Source of the DNA: Conus ventricosus
Lineage: Eukaryota; Mollusca; Gastropoda; Neogastropoda; Conidae
DNA: 17,500 nucleotides
Assembly (NCBI GenBank): GCA_018398815.1
Contig: CM031618.1
Location: forward strand, 44,665,849-44,683,348
Reading direction: 5' to 3'
The stretch's first letter is position 1. Each line of letters opens with the position of its first letter. The position numbers were made by a program, and so were the translations under genes. Shown piece after piece: positions 10,082 to 16,558 of this stretch. The notes beneath the pieces are model-generated. The model searched no databases, was not told the origin of the DNA, and saw nothing but the letters and a program-made list of their open reading frames with translations.

Positions 10082-10312
10082 TTACATATTTATACTGTCT
10101 GGAATTATTCCTTGCTTAACTAGAAAATCTTTCGTGGCAAACGAAGCTGCAATAATAGCAATCAGCTTTGCTGAATCCTCAAAGTCTAGTTTGCCAAGAT
10201 CTGCTGGTTTAATTCTTAACAAGCTTTTACCAAGCATTGTGTATCCTATACTTAGGCCCCCAATAACAGCAGAATGGTATACAAGGTTGGCAACAGTTTT
10301 TTCGGCGCTCAT
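10082..10312 (-). CDS. small conserved membrane protein, 76 residues, function unknown
   Basis: An open frame from an ATG at 10312 to a stop at 10082, 21 bases before the next minus-strand gene. Two hydrophobic helices are visible: AVIGGLSIGYTMLGKSL near residues 14-30 and SAKLIAIIAASFATKDFLV near 47-65. They are joined by a short polar loop (RIKPADLGKLDFED). The C-terminus VKQGIIPDSINM is polar. This is a hairpin membrane protein by sequence. It resembles small hypothetical proteins I associate with the same class of elements; no function is known. It is divergent from the gene starting at 10350, sharing a 37-base AT-only spacer. Confidence 0.72.
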   Translation of the reverse strand: MSAEKTVANLVYHSAVIGGLSIGYTMLGKSLLRIKPADLGKLDFEDSAKLIAIIAASFATKDFLVKQGIIPDSINM

Positions 10313-10349
10313 TTTTAAAAAATAAAATAATTATAATTAATAAAAAAAC
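10313..10349. promoter_or_regulatory. 37-base AT-only divergent spacer
   Basis: The gap between two divergent starts (minus at 10312, plus at 10350) is made of A and T apart from one C next to the ATG. It contains TTTTTAAAAAATAAAATAAT and ATTAATAAAAA. Both start codons directly follow A-runs. It probably holds a bidirectional promoter with very short leaders; this is inference from position and composition. Confidence 0.45.
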
Positions 10350-10919
10350 ATGAACAGCGACGATCTATTAAACCTTCCTGAACTTATGATTACAAATGAT
10401 CAAGTTGATGGCCAAGCTGTTATGCCCCAAAAGGAGAGGTTGTATTCTTTGGCAGCATGTGGAAAAACAAAACAGTTCCTCGGAACTGAATTCAGCATAG
10501 AACAGATTCAACAGATGTCGCCGCAAGACATTATAAAGTATCACAACAGGTATGAGGCGCAGCTGGGGTCTAGAATGGTAAAAAGTGTGGGGCAAACGGT
10601 TCTTAGTTTGTACACTAAACTAGTCAGTAGATTTGCCCCCATTGATTCTGAACAAGATCTTACGTATGATTTAACGCAAGATCCAGTTTTAACAAAGTCA
10701 TTAGAGTCTCTAGGATGTGATTTATATTACAGATTTGGAACATTGTTATCACCGTTAATCATGGGATTAATTACTTTTAATCATATAGATTTTATTTCCC
10801 TTCAAAATGAACGAGCCAGAAAATCAGCAGAATCAGAAAACACTGAATCAGGTGGAGAAAGTAACCAAGCCAGAAAATCAGCAGAATCAGAAAACACTGA
10901 ATCAGGTGGGGACCAGTGA
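10350..10919 (+). CDS. conserved element protein of unknown function, 189 residues, 3' end overlaps next gene
   Basis: An open frame from an ATG at 10350. The N-terminal third is polar; the centre has FSIEQIQQMSPQDIIKYHNR, then GSRMVKSVGQTVLSLYTKLV, an acidic patch, and SLGCDLYYRFGTLLSPLIMG, which ends in a moderately hydrophobic stretch. After about residue 150 the protein becomes low-complexity, with two copies of ARKSAESENTESGG produced by a 54-base tandem duplication. The centre resembles hypothetical proteins I associate with Polinton-like elements in corals and molluscs; no activity is known. The last 113 bases lie within the next gene in another frame. Either the two genes truly overlap, or a frame change joins them into one longer protein. 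Confidence 0.7.
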   Translation: MNSDDLLNLPELMITNDQVDGQAVMPQKERLYSLAACGKTKQFLGTEFSIEQIQQMSPQDIIKYHNRYEAQLGSRMVKSVGQTVLSLYTKLVSRFAPIDSEQDLTYDLTQDPVLTKSLESLGCDLYYRFGTLLSPLIMGLITFNHIDFISLQNERARKSAESENTESGGESNQARKSAESENTESGGDQ

Positions 10920-11301
10920 AAAGCATCCTCATCCTGGGCGTGTTAAAGCAGGAAAAAAATTAGCAGAGTGGAACAGACAAAAAAAATTAATGTTACAGAA
11001 TATAACTCATCATGAAAACATAACACCACCAACGCCAGAACAAGTTGATTCAATGCCAGCTATAAAAACTCCATGCGATTCAAGGGCCCCAAAGTCTTCA
11101 TGGAATATTGAACTTAAAACTGTTGCCATTTTTAGCGTCCTTGCTGCTGCTGGGGGCGGTTATTACGGTTATAAAATATATACACAATGGCAACAAAAAC
11201 AAAAGAAGTTAAAACAACCTGAACCACTAAATACAGAAGACAAAAGCACGCCAAAACCGCCAATAACAAAACATCATTTTGATCCATTTATAATGCAATA
11301 A
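10807..11301 (+). CDS. basic protein with GRVKAGKKLAEWN motif and one membrane helix, 164 residues
   Basis: An open frame from an ATG at 10807, inside the 3' end of the preceding gene, to a stop at 11301. The first ~35 residues are two repeats of PENQQNQKTLNQV, the second-frame reading of the 54-base duplication. A basic block follows (HPHPGRVKAGKKLAEWNRQK), which recurs in structural-gene neighbourhoods of related elements as I remember them. Then comes a polar linker, a membrane helix (TVAIFSVLAAAGGGYYGYKI, about residues 106-125) and a lysine/proline-rich tail. It is a type II-like single-pass protein by sequence. The true start could be downstream, or the protein may be fused to the preceding one by frameshifting. 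Function unknown. Confidence 0.68.
   Translation: MNEPENQQNQKTLNQVEKVTKPENQQNQKTLNQVGTSEKHPHPGRVKAGKKLAEWNRQKKLMLQNITHHENITPPTPEQVDSMPAIKTPCDSRAPKSSWNIELKTVAIFSVLAAAGGGYYGYKIYTQWQQKQKKLKQPEPLNTEDKSTPKPPITKHHFDPFIMQ
10814..10909 (+). repeat. 54-base tandem duplication in the gene overlap
   Basis: A 42-base stretch at 10814-10855 recurs exactly at 10868-10909, giving a 54-base (18-codon) period. As 54 is a multiple of three, both overlapping frames stay open. The near-perfect identity suggests a recent duplication. Confidence 0.95.
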
Positions 11302-11326
11302 TATTTTAAAAATTTTTTGATAAAAC

Positions 11327-11569
11327 ATGGTGGATTATTATTTGTTTAAAATGATGAAGTCAATAAATAAAGAGATGGAGTCTATAAAAGACATTTCCAT
11401 AGACCAGAATTGTAATCAATGTGGTTGCTTAGGATGTAAGAACTTCATTAAGATCTATGCTGACCGATTTCGCGCAGAGGACGCTGAGCAAGACATCCTC
11501 AACGATGACGCGTTTTTGGAGGCGTGTGTGTACTATATTAGACATTTACTATTTAAGATAAAAACATAG
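11327..11569 (+). CDS. small cysteine-knuckle protein, 80 residues, function unknown
   Basis: An open frame from an ATG at 11327, 25 bases after the previous stop and directly after TTTTTTGATAAAAC. The centre has CNQCGCLGCK, a CxxCxCxxC cluster that could bind a metal ion; no second ligand pair is visible, so a single-knuckle site or a dimer-shared site would be needed. The rest is charged and helical, with an acidic run (RAEDAEQDILNDDAF) and an aromatic/hydrophobic C-terminus (YYIRHLLFKI). It is the last gene before the terminal repeat array. I recognise no family. The overlap-free position, the intact frame and the start context it shares with its neighbours support it being real. Confidence 0.6.
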   Translation: MVDYYLFKMMKSINKEMESIKDISIDQNCNQCGCLGCKNFIKIYADRFRAEDAEQDILNDDAFLEACVYYIRHLLFKIKT

Positions 11570-11589
11570 ATTGTATTTTTTTTTGATAA

Positions 11590-11890
11590 TTATAAGATAA
11601 CTTGAATAAGAACTTGGTTGTACTTAGAGGATGACTTAGTTATGATCTTAGGTTGACTTGAGTAAGAACTTGAGGATGACTTGAGGACGACTTCAGTTAA
11701 GAACTTAGAAGTGACTTGAGGTGACTTGAGGATGACTTGAGTAAAAACTTGAGGATGACTTAAGGACGACTTCAGTTAAGAACTTAAAAGTAACTTGAGG
11801 ATAACTTAAAGACGACTTAAGTAAGAACTTGGGGAAGACTTAGAAGTGACTTGGGGTAACTTCAGTTAAGAACATTAGAAGTGACTTAAG
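11590..11890. repeat. degenerate tandem array of an ~11-base unit, likely terminal region of the element
   Basis: Variants of TGAGGATGACT and CAGTTAAGAACTT repeat throughout. The string CTTCAGTTAAGAAC recurs at 11691, 11770 and 11860, spacings of 79 and 90 bases that differ by one ~11-base unit, so short units sit in a higher-order repeat. No coding frame fits it. Its place just outside the last gene suggests part of a terminal inverted repeat, which needs the left end to confirm. Confidence 0.75.
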
Positions 11891-12188
11891 TGTGTGCATG
11901 CGTGGGGTGGGGGGCAAGCAGGGTAGGGTGGGAGTGGGAGGTGGGCGCGCGCCTTTGATTATTTATAAGAAACAAATGTCCAGAATATAATATAGTTATT
12001 ATCAGTAAAACAACAACAATGACAACAACAACAACAATAACAGCATGTATACAAGCACAATCGCACGCACACACGCACAAGATAGGAAGGCGCTTGCATG
12101 GAGAATGGGAAAGGGTTTTATGGTTGGCGCTTAAGCGCCGTAAATTCAAACGGCTGTCGGTCTCTCTGTCAAATGAAGATTATTCAAA
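11891..12188. other. non-coding, low-complexity host-like sequence
   Basis: A G/T-rich stretch (11,891-11,955) with a short alternating GC run is followed by AT-rich sequence, a CAA/ACA trinucleotide patch near 12,008-12,040 and a CA-rich patch. Open frames here are made of simple repeats and have no protein-like character. The right boundary of the element probably falls at or just before its left edge. Confidence 0.6.
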
Positions 12189-12263
12189 GCGGCCACCAAG
12201 TGCATTTATCAAAAGCTTGATTTAATAAACAAGACAGTTGAATAAAGTGCACTATGTGGCCGC
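12189..12263. repeat. imperfect inverted repeat (hairpin)
   Basis: GCGGCCAC at 12189-12196 is answered by GTGGCCGC at 12256-12263, and the complementarity continues inward imperfectly (AGTGCATTTAT against AATAAAGTGCACT). The stem of about 20 bases closes a loop of about 35. Origin unknown. Confidence 0.6.
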
Positions 12264-12308
12264 CCGAAGGCAGCCTGTTGAATAGGACGTGACAAAGCGA
12301 TGGTCCAC

Positions 12309-12402
12309 CTAGACCGCGGCCGTTTGAAGCGTGGCTTTCTGCTATAGGCTGTGACGTGTGCCTGTTTAATATTCATTTCACGCGGTCTAGCTAGACCGCG
12401 GC
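12309..12402. repeat. CTAGACCGCGG repeats with a perfect 20-base palindrome
   Basis: CTAGACCGCGGC occurs at 12309 and again from 12391, and the second copy forms a perfect palindrome with the sequence before it (CGCGGTCTAGCTAGACCGCG, 12381-12400). GC-rich palindromic motifs stand out against the AT-rich surroundings. They could be ends of a small transposon or a protein binding site. Confidence 0.7.
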
Positions 12403-12582
12403 TGTTCCCTGCTGTAGCTCTTGAGAAGATTGTGTTTCAAGCTGCATTGCTGGTTGAACGGAAGTGGACCAATAATGCCTTATCTCCTCACTATATGAAA
12501 ACATTGCTTTAAGTTCATTTCTCATGGAGTATACTTCAATGAAAGGTAGTCCAACAGTAGAAAAACCTTTTCATGTATGGTC

Positions 12583-13239
12583 TCAGCATCGAAATATCAC
12601 CCTCAGTTTACGGGAATAGGAAGGTGAGATTCCAATATGTTGTCTCAACCAATCTTCCCATTTTTGAGTCTGTACTCCACTTTCCTTTTCTTTTGCATAG
12701 AGTTCAAAGGTGACATCTAAAAGACAACCATACTGCAGATTAAAACACATACTAATAGCCTCTTGTCTTTGAATTTGTCTAAATCCTTCTTTCAGTTTTG
12801 CAACAGCAATGTTTGAAGTCACTATTTCCTCTGGAGAAAAGACAAAGACTTCTTTTCTTACTGTTTTGCTTACATCTACCTGCTTTGATTGCAAGTACTG
12901 GTGAAGTTCTTCCGGTGTCATCATCTTTTGTTTTTTTGCTTGCTCTCCATACAAAGATGAAAGCTTTCTTTTCGGAAGAGAAGGAAAAGCAGGTAGTTTT
13001 TTACTTTCTGCTGGTCCTCCTGTTTTTATTCTGTTTACAATATCAGCACAAGCCATGTAGTAAGAAATATGGTTATCAAGAATAGAAAGTTGTTCATGAC
13101 TCCATTCACTTTGCTGTTCCATATTTTCTGGTAAAATTAAACTAGTATTTTGTCTTGAGTAATCTAGCAATTCTTGATGAACAGTTTGTGATTCAAAAAG
13201 TTCTATCTCTAATTCAGAAGAGATACTATCTTGCGACAT
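12583..13239 (-). CDS. uncharacterised intronless protein, about 218 residues
   Basis: An open frame on the minus strand; an in-frame ATG at 13317 would add 26 hydrophobic residues, but the ATG at 13239 (MSQDSISSELEIELF) gives a more protein-like start. The N-terminal half is acidic and helical (HQELLDYSRQ, WSHEQLSILDNHISYYM), the middle basic (LPKRKLSSLYGEQAKKQKMM, possibly a nuclear signal). The C-terminal part, FELYAKEKESGVQTQKWEDW...SYSRKLR, resembles the 'W-x(2)-WL...S.R.A.R..R' helix-turn-helix-like end of phage DUF3102-type proteins. It stops soon after that motif, so it may be truncated. It lies about 700 bases beyond the element, flanked by palindromes, and may be a gene of another mobile element or a processed host gene. 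Confidence 0.55.
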   Translation of the reverse strand: MSQDSISSELEIELFESQTVHQELLDYSRQNTSLILPENMEQQSEWSHEQLSILDNHISYYMACADIVNRIKTGGPAESKKLPAFPSLPKRKLSSLYGEQAKKQKMMTPEELHQYLQSKQVDVSKTVRKEVFVFSPEEIVTSNIAVAKLKEGFRQIQRQEAISMCFNLQYGCLLDVTFELYAKEKESGVQTQKWEDWLRQHIGISPSYSRKLRVIFRC

Positions 13240-13477
13240 TGAAATAAAATCAACCAACACAAACAACTGAAAAACGTCTTCACACCACCACAGCACCAGG
13301 ATAAATGACAAAATCACTAGGCTAGGTTGCTAACAACACAAGTGTTGGGCGGAAATGTCGTCACTGTTACTAATCAGCTGATTCTGTCTAGTCTTGTGAT
13401 TGGGGGAAGGTAAGAAACATGTTTTGATATGTTTTATGAAAGGTGGGAATGACTGAGCAAGATCCTTTCAGCCACTT
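13240..13477. other. non-coding sequence upstream of the minus-strand gene
   Basis: No convincing coding frame or RNA gene. It would hold the promoter of the gene at 12583-13239 if that gene is transcribed from its own promoter; I see no clear core element. Confidence 0.4.
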
Positions 13478-13536
13478 ATAGAAATCTCGCTATTCAGAAC
13501 TGCAGGCAATAGAAATCGATCGCTATTCATAACTGC
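13478..13536. repeat. two-copy tandem repeat, ~31-base period
   Basis: ATAGAAATC...CGCTATTCAGAACTGCA at 13478-13504 recurs with small changes as ATAGAAATCGATCGCTATTC.. at 13509-13536. It looks like a local duplication with divergence; no function is suggested. Confidence 0.7.
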
Positions 13537-13832
13537 ACCCTAGAGAACGTAGAAATGCCGGCATTAGAGTCAACCGCCCGAAACGCATGCCCATGTGTGA
13601 TTGCTGTGATAAGAGTTTCTTTCAATTTCAATAGGCTTTTGAAAGTCATTGAATTCCCTTCGCGGCAAGCGGGGAGGTATGGTTTCACTTCAGCGCACTC
13701 GTGTGTGTGCATGTGTGCGTGTGTGTACACTAGCTTTCAGTGGAAGACATGCTGGAATAAGTGTGTGGATTTTATGTCAGAAATATAACTCGGTAGGGCC
13801 TTTATTTTTTGGTTATTAAAGTCTTACTTAGT

Positions 13833-13922
13833 AGAGAACTGATATTTGTCTCTTCTGGATTCGCCCGGTCGAGTCCGGCCAAGGCCGGGGGAGAGCGGGT
13901 GAGCCAGAAGAGACAAATATCA

Positions 13923-13929
<7 letters not shown>
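13833..13929. repeat. 97-base fold-back element with perfect 26-base arms
   Basis: The 26 bases at 13833-13858 (beginning AGAGAACTGATATTTGTC) are perfectly complementary to 13904-13929. The 45 bases between continue the complementarity imperfectly (GG..TCGCCCG...GTCCGGCC against GGCCGGGG...CGGGTGAGCC), so nearly the whole element is one hairpin. The right arm runs directly into a (TC)n microsatellite. It could be a MITE-like fold-back repeat, a microsatellite-seeding element of the kind known in molluscs, or a microRNA-like hairpin. Confidence 0.85.
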
Positions 13930-13967
<38 letters not shown>

Positions 13968-13998
13968 CTCTCTCTCTGTCTGTCTCTGTCTGTCTGTC

Positions 13999-14032
<34 letters not shown>

Positions 14033-14088
14033 ACTCTCTCTCTCTCTCTCTCTCTCTGTTCGGGTGTGTCTCTCTCCATGTGTGTGTA

Positions 14089-14169
<81 letters not shown>

Positions 14170-14324
14170 GCGCGCGCGCGCGTGTGTGTCTGTCTTCTTT
14201 CTTTCTTGATCTTTTTCTCTTATCTGTCGCCTGTCTGTTTTGTCCATCTAACAATGTCTGCCTATCTGTCTGTCTGTCTGTTTGTCTGTCAGAGAGTCAG
14301 ACAATCAGAGAGACAGAGAGAGAC

Positions 14325-14357
<33 letters not shown>

Positions 14358-14396
14358 AAGACAGATAGACAGAGAGATATAGAGTTAGAGACAGAG

Positions 14397-14440
<44 letters not shown>

Positions 14441-14489
14441 GAGAGAGAGAGAGAGATACGGGGAGACAGAGACAGAGATACACACAGAG

Positions 14490-14543
<54 letters not shown>

Positions 14544-14544
14544 G

Positions 14545-14582
<38 letters not shown>
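13923..14582. repeat. compound mirrored microsatellite tract
   Basis: The order is (TC)n, (TCTG)n, (TC)n, (TG)n at about 14,084-14,165, (GC)7 at 14,168-14,182, a short unique stretch, (TCTG)n at about 14,259-14,290, then (CAGA)n and (GA)n to 14,582. The pyrimidine-rich left part and purine-rich right part are complementary, so both strands show long meaningless open frames. No gene is present. Confidence 0.97.
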
Positions 14583-14588
<6 letters not shown>

Positions 14589-15952
14589 GCTACCCGAGTA
14601 GATAGACAGGCAGTCTCAGCAAGTCTTTGTCCTTTCTAACGACAAGCTATACTTTCGACATGAAGGACTTAAAGCCTTGAAACAACCTTGTAGAGAAACT
14701 GCATGGCATAACTTACATGATCAAATTTGGAAACAGTAAAAAAAAAAAGAAGAAGAAGAAGAACCAGCTCACCTTTACTGTGTTTAGCTCTTCACAACAC
14801 GGGCGAACGACTTGATGTTTTTAGATGTCGATAAGAAATGTGGGGCAGGATAACGTTTCACACTAGCAGTGTATAATACGTACGGCCACCATGTCACGAG
14901 AACAGGCTGCACACTAAAAATTAATGCTCCAGGACCTTGCTTAAGGAGTCAAGTATTTATAGACCACTTTGGCTTCACAAGGGGAGTATTGTGCATGTTT
15001 ATGTCTGTATTGTTTTGTCGCTGAGGAAGGCATTTTGCCGAAAATTTCTTGTCCTGTTTTGTGTCGTGCATTAAATCGTCGTTACTTCACACTTTGTTTT
15101 GTGTGCTCTTCTGCTTTTTTGTCGTGTTTCAGTAACGCCGCAGTTTGTTTCATTGCCGTTGGCGCCGTTAGAATTTTCATTTCATTGCATCTGAAAGTTG
15201 ATTCTCCTCGTTTTCGTTCATATGGCCATCGAGGTACAAGCCAGGTGGTTTCAAGCAGACAGATTAAGATCGGTGCTATGGCACTATTTGGGGGCTACCA
15301 CCTGGCAGGTTTCAACGGTGAGTGCCAAGGCTTGAAATGTGACGTCAACTAAGGGCAAGGTCATGTATTTGAAGATAGTATGTGATGTCGTCAGTGAACC
15401 CCCCCCCCCTCCCCTCCCTTAAACAAGAGAAATATTAGGTGGGGGGTTGTTCTTTTGATCAATTATCAGTTCGACATTGAATGCTGGCCCAAGCTTATGG
15501 TAGGCCTTTAAACATTTTTTACATGGATTATACAGGGGGGAAAATCCTAATTGTGGCGTGTGTGAGTTTTACATGAATTTTGACATGTCCAAAATGTCGT
15601 TAAAAAACTAGCATTAAGCCCTCCCTGTCATCAGTTTTGAAAAGAAAGTCCCTAGTAATAACATGAAGTGATGGGGCCTTCTTAATTTTTTTTTCAAGTC
15701 CAGCACCTTTTTTTTTCACTTTTCACCATTTTGCTTATTTACTTACTTTTTTAATTATGTTTTTTTGTCTTCTTAAAATGATGTGTAATTCATTCTCAGC
15801 TTTTCTTTTTATTAGGTAGTGTGGTTTCTAAGGAGCTAAAATGAATTCAGCATATACATCAAAACACAATAAGTCTACGCATTCTGGAGAGAGGTGTGTG
15901 CATGGGTGTGTGGGTGTTCTCTCTTCCCCATCCTTTTTTTATTACCATTCTT

Positions 15953-15954
<2 letters not shown>
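14583..15954. other. host-like non-coding sequence
   Basis: I see no supported gene. It contains an A-run followed by (GAA)n at 14,738-14,762, a poly-C run at about 15,399-15,409, and a 9-base inverted repeat (GCCAGGTGG at 15240, CCACCTGGC at 15298). The 127-residue open frame at 14,969-15,352 has no recognisable domain and lies in unremarkable sequence. Confidence 0.6.
15021..15043 (+). other. hammerhead-ribozyme-core-like string (possible Penelope-type retroelement trace)
   Basis: CTGAGGA fits the CUGANGA core, followed by a small GGC/GCC stem with a five-base loop (15029-15039) and then GAAA (15040-15043), the second invariant core block. This spacing is that of the minimal hammerheads known from Penelope-like elements. 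I could not find a convincing stem I partner, so this may be a degenerate or chance match. Confidence 0.25.
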
Positions 15955-16025
<71 letters not shown>

Positions 16026-16034
16026 TGTGTGTGT
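15955..16034. repeat. (GT)n microsatellite
   Basis: Almost uninterrupted GT dinucleotides with one GGTG break near 16,018. It is potential Z-DNA; no gene. Confidence 0.98.
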
Positions 16035-16157
16035 ATGCGGTACTGACTATGCGTTTGCCTATGTCTGCCCCCCCCCCCTCCTCTCACACCCCCGTGCACC
16101 CTTTCATTTATCATCCAGTCACCCCCCTCCTCTTCCACTGCACCCTCCACCCCGCTG

Positions 16158-16186
16158 CCCCCCCCCCCCCCCCTTTTTTTTTTTTT
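16158..16186. repeat. adjacent poly-C and poly-T tracts
   Basis: A run of about 16 C is followed directly by a run of about 13 T, in a pyrimidine-rich stretch beginning near 16,060. Confidence 0.97.
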
Positions 16187-16558
16187 CTTCTTTTTCTCTC
16201 CTATGAACAACTCCTGCACTCTTTCGACATGCAAATGGTTTTGAAATACGATGGTTGTTCAACGTAGACACACACACGCACTGATCTATGCTGTTCTCAG
16301 CAAAGAATAATGTTCACATCAACATTGCTATAAAGGTGAATGTGTACTTTATTGATACTGATACACTGGTCATGAATTGCCCCATATGGGGAAAAAAATG
16401 ATGATTTTTTTTTTTGCCTCCTGTTACAAAATTCGTGTCTTTAAAATGGCGTGGGCTTAGGAAAAAAATCACAAAAAATAACACATCTGAAACAAAGATA
16501 CTCTTTATCACAATAAGAGAAATGAAGACATATGAGAGTTGTTCACAGCAAAATTTGG
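16187..16558. other. non-coding AT-rich sequence
   Basis: No coding frame, RNA gene or repeat that I can support, apart from a short CA repeat near 16,268 and a T-run near 16,404-16,415. Confidence 0.55.

Larger units (their letters stand above)
1..11890. mobile_element. Polinton/Maverick (adintovirus-like) element, left end outside window
   Basis: Seen: a protein-primed family B DNA polymerase, a retroviral-type DDE integrase, a double jelly-roll-type major capsid protein and a penton-like protein lie together with many small genes on both strands. Known: this combination defines Polintons/Mavericks and the related adintoviruses, which are roughly 15-20 kb with terminal inverted repeats. 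Inferred: the right boundary is near 11,890, where the AT-rich gene block gives way to a degenerate tandem array and then to host-like sequence. The left end, the packaging ATPase and the maturation protease are not in the window, so the element must extend left. Neither the terminal repeats nor the target-site duplication can be checked from one side. Confidence 0.88.

Noticed and set aside
11590..11890. CRISPR-like array
   Set aside because: Units are degenerate, about 11 bases, with no unique spacers, in a eukaryotic context.
11886..12225. Open frames right of the element on both strands
   Set aside because: Largely CA/GT and CAA repeat translation; no protein-like composition.
12798..13085. 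Plus-strand frame inside the orphan gene
   Set aside because: Phe/Leu-rich shadow of the minus-strand gene.
13240..13317. Hydrophobic 26-residue extension of the orphan gene as a signal peptide
   Set aside because: The rest of the protein is acidic/basic and soluble, possibly nuclear; the downstream ATG at 13239 is more plausible.
13802..14639. Long open frames on both strands
   Set aside because: They are translations of (TC), (TG), (GA) and (CAGA) repeats, giving Ser-Leu, Cys-Val and Arg-Glu strings.
15240..15306. Possible tRNA-like or functional hairpin from the GCCAGGTGG/CCACCTGGC pair
   Set aside because: Only a 9-base stem with a 49-base loop and no tRNA features; probably chance.
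14969..15352. A 127-residue open frame
   Set aside because: No domain or homology that I recognise, and no gene context; likely chance, although a small exon cannot be excluded.
15841..16267. Open frames around the (GT)n and poly-C tracts
   Set aside because: Made of Cys-Val, Thr-His and Pro/Gly runs from simple repeats.
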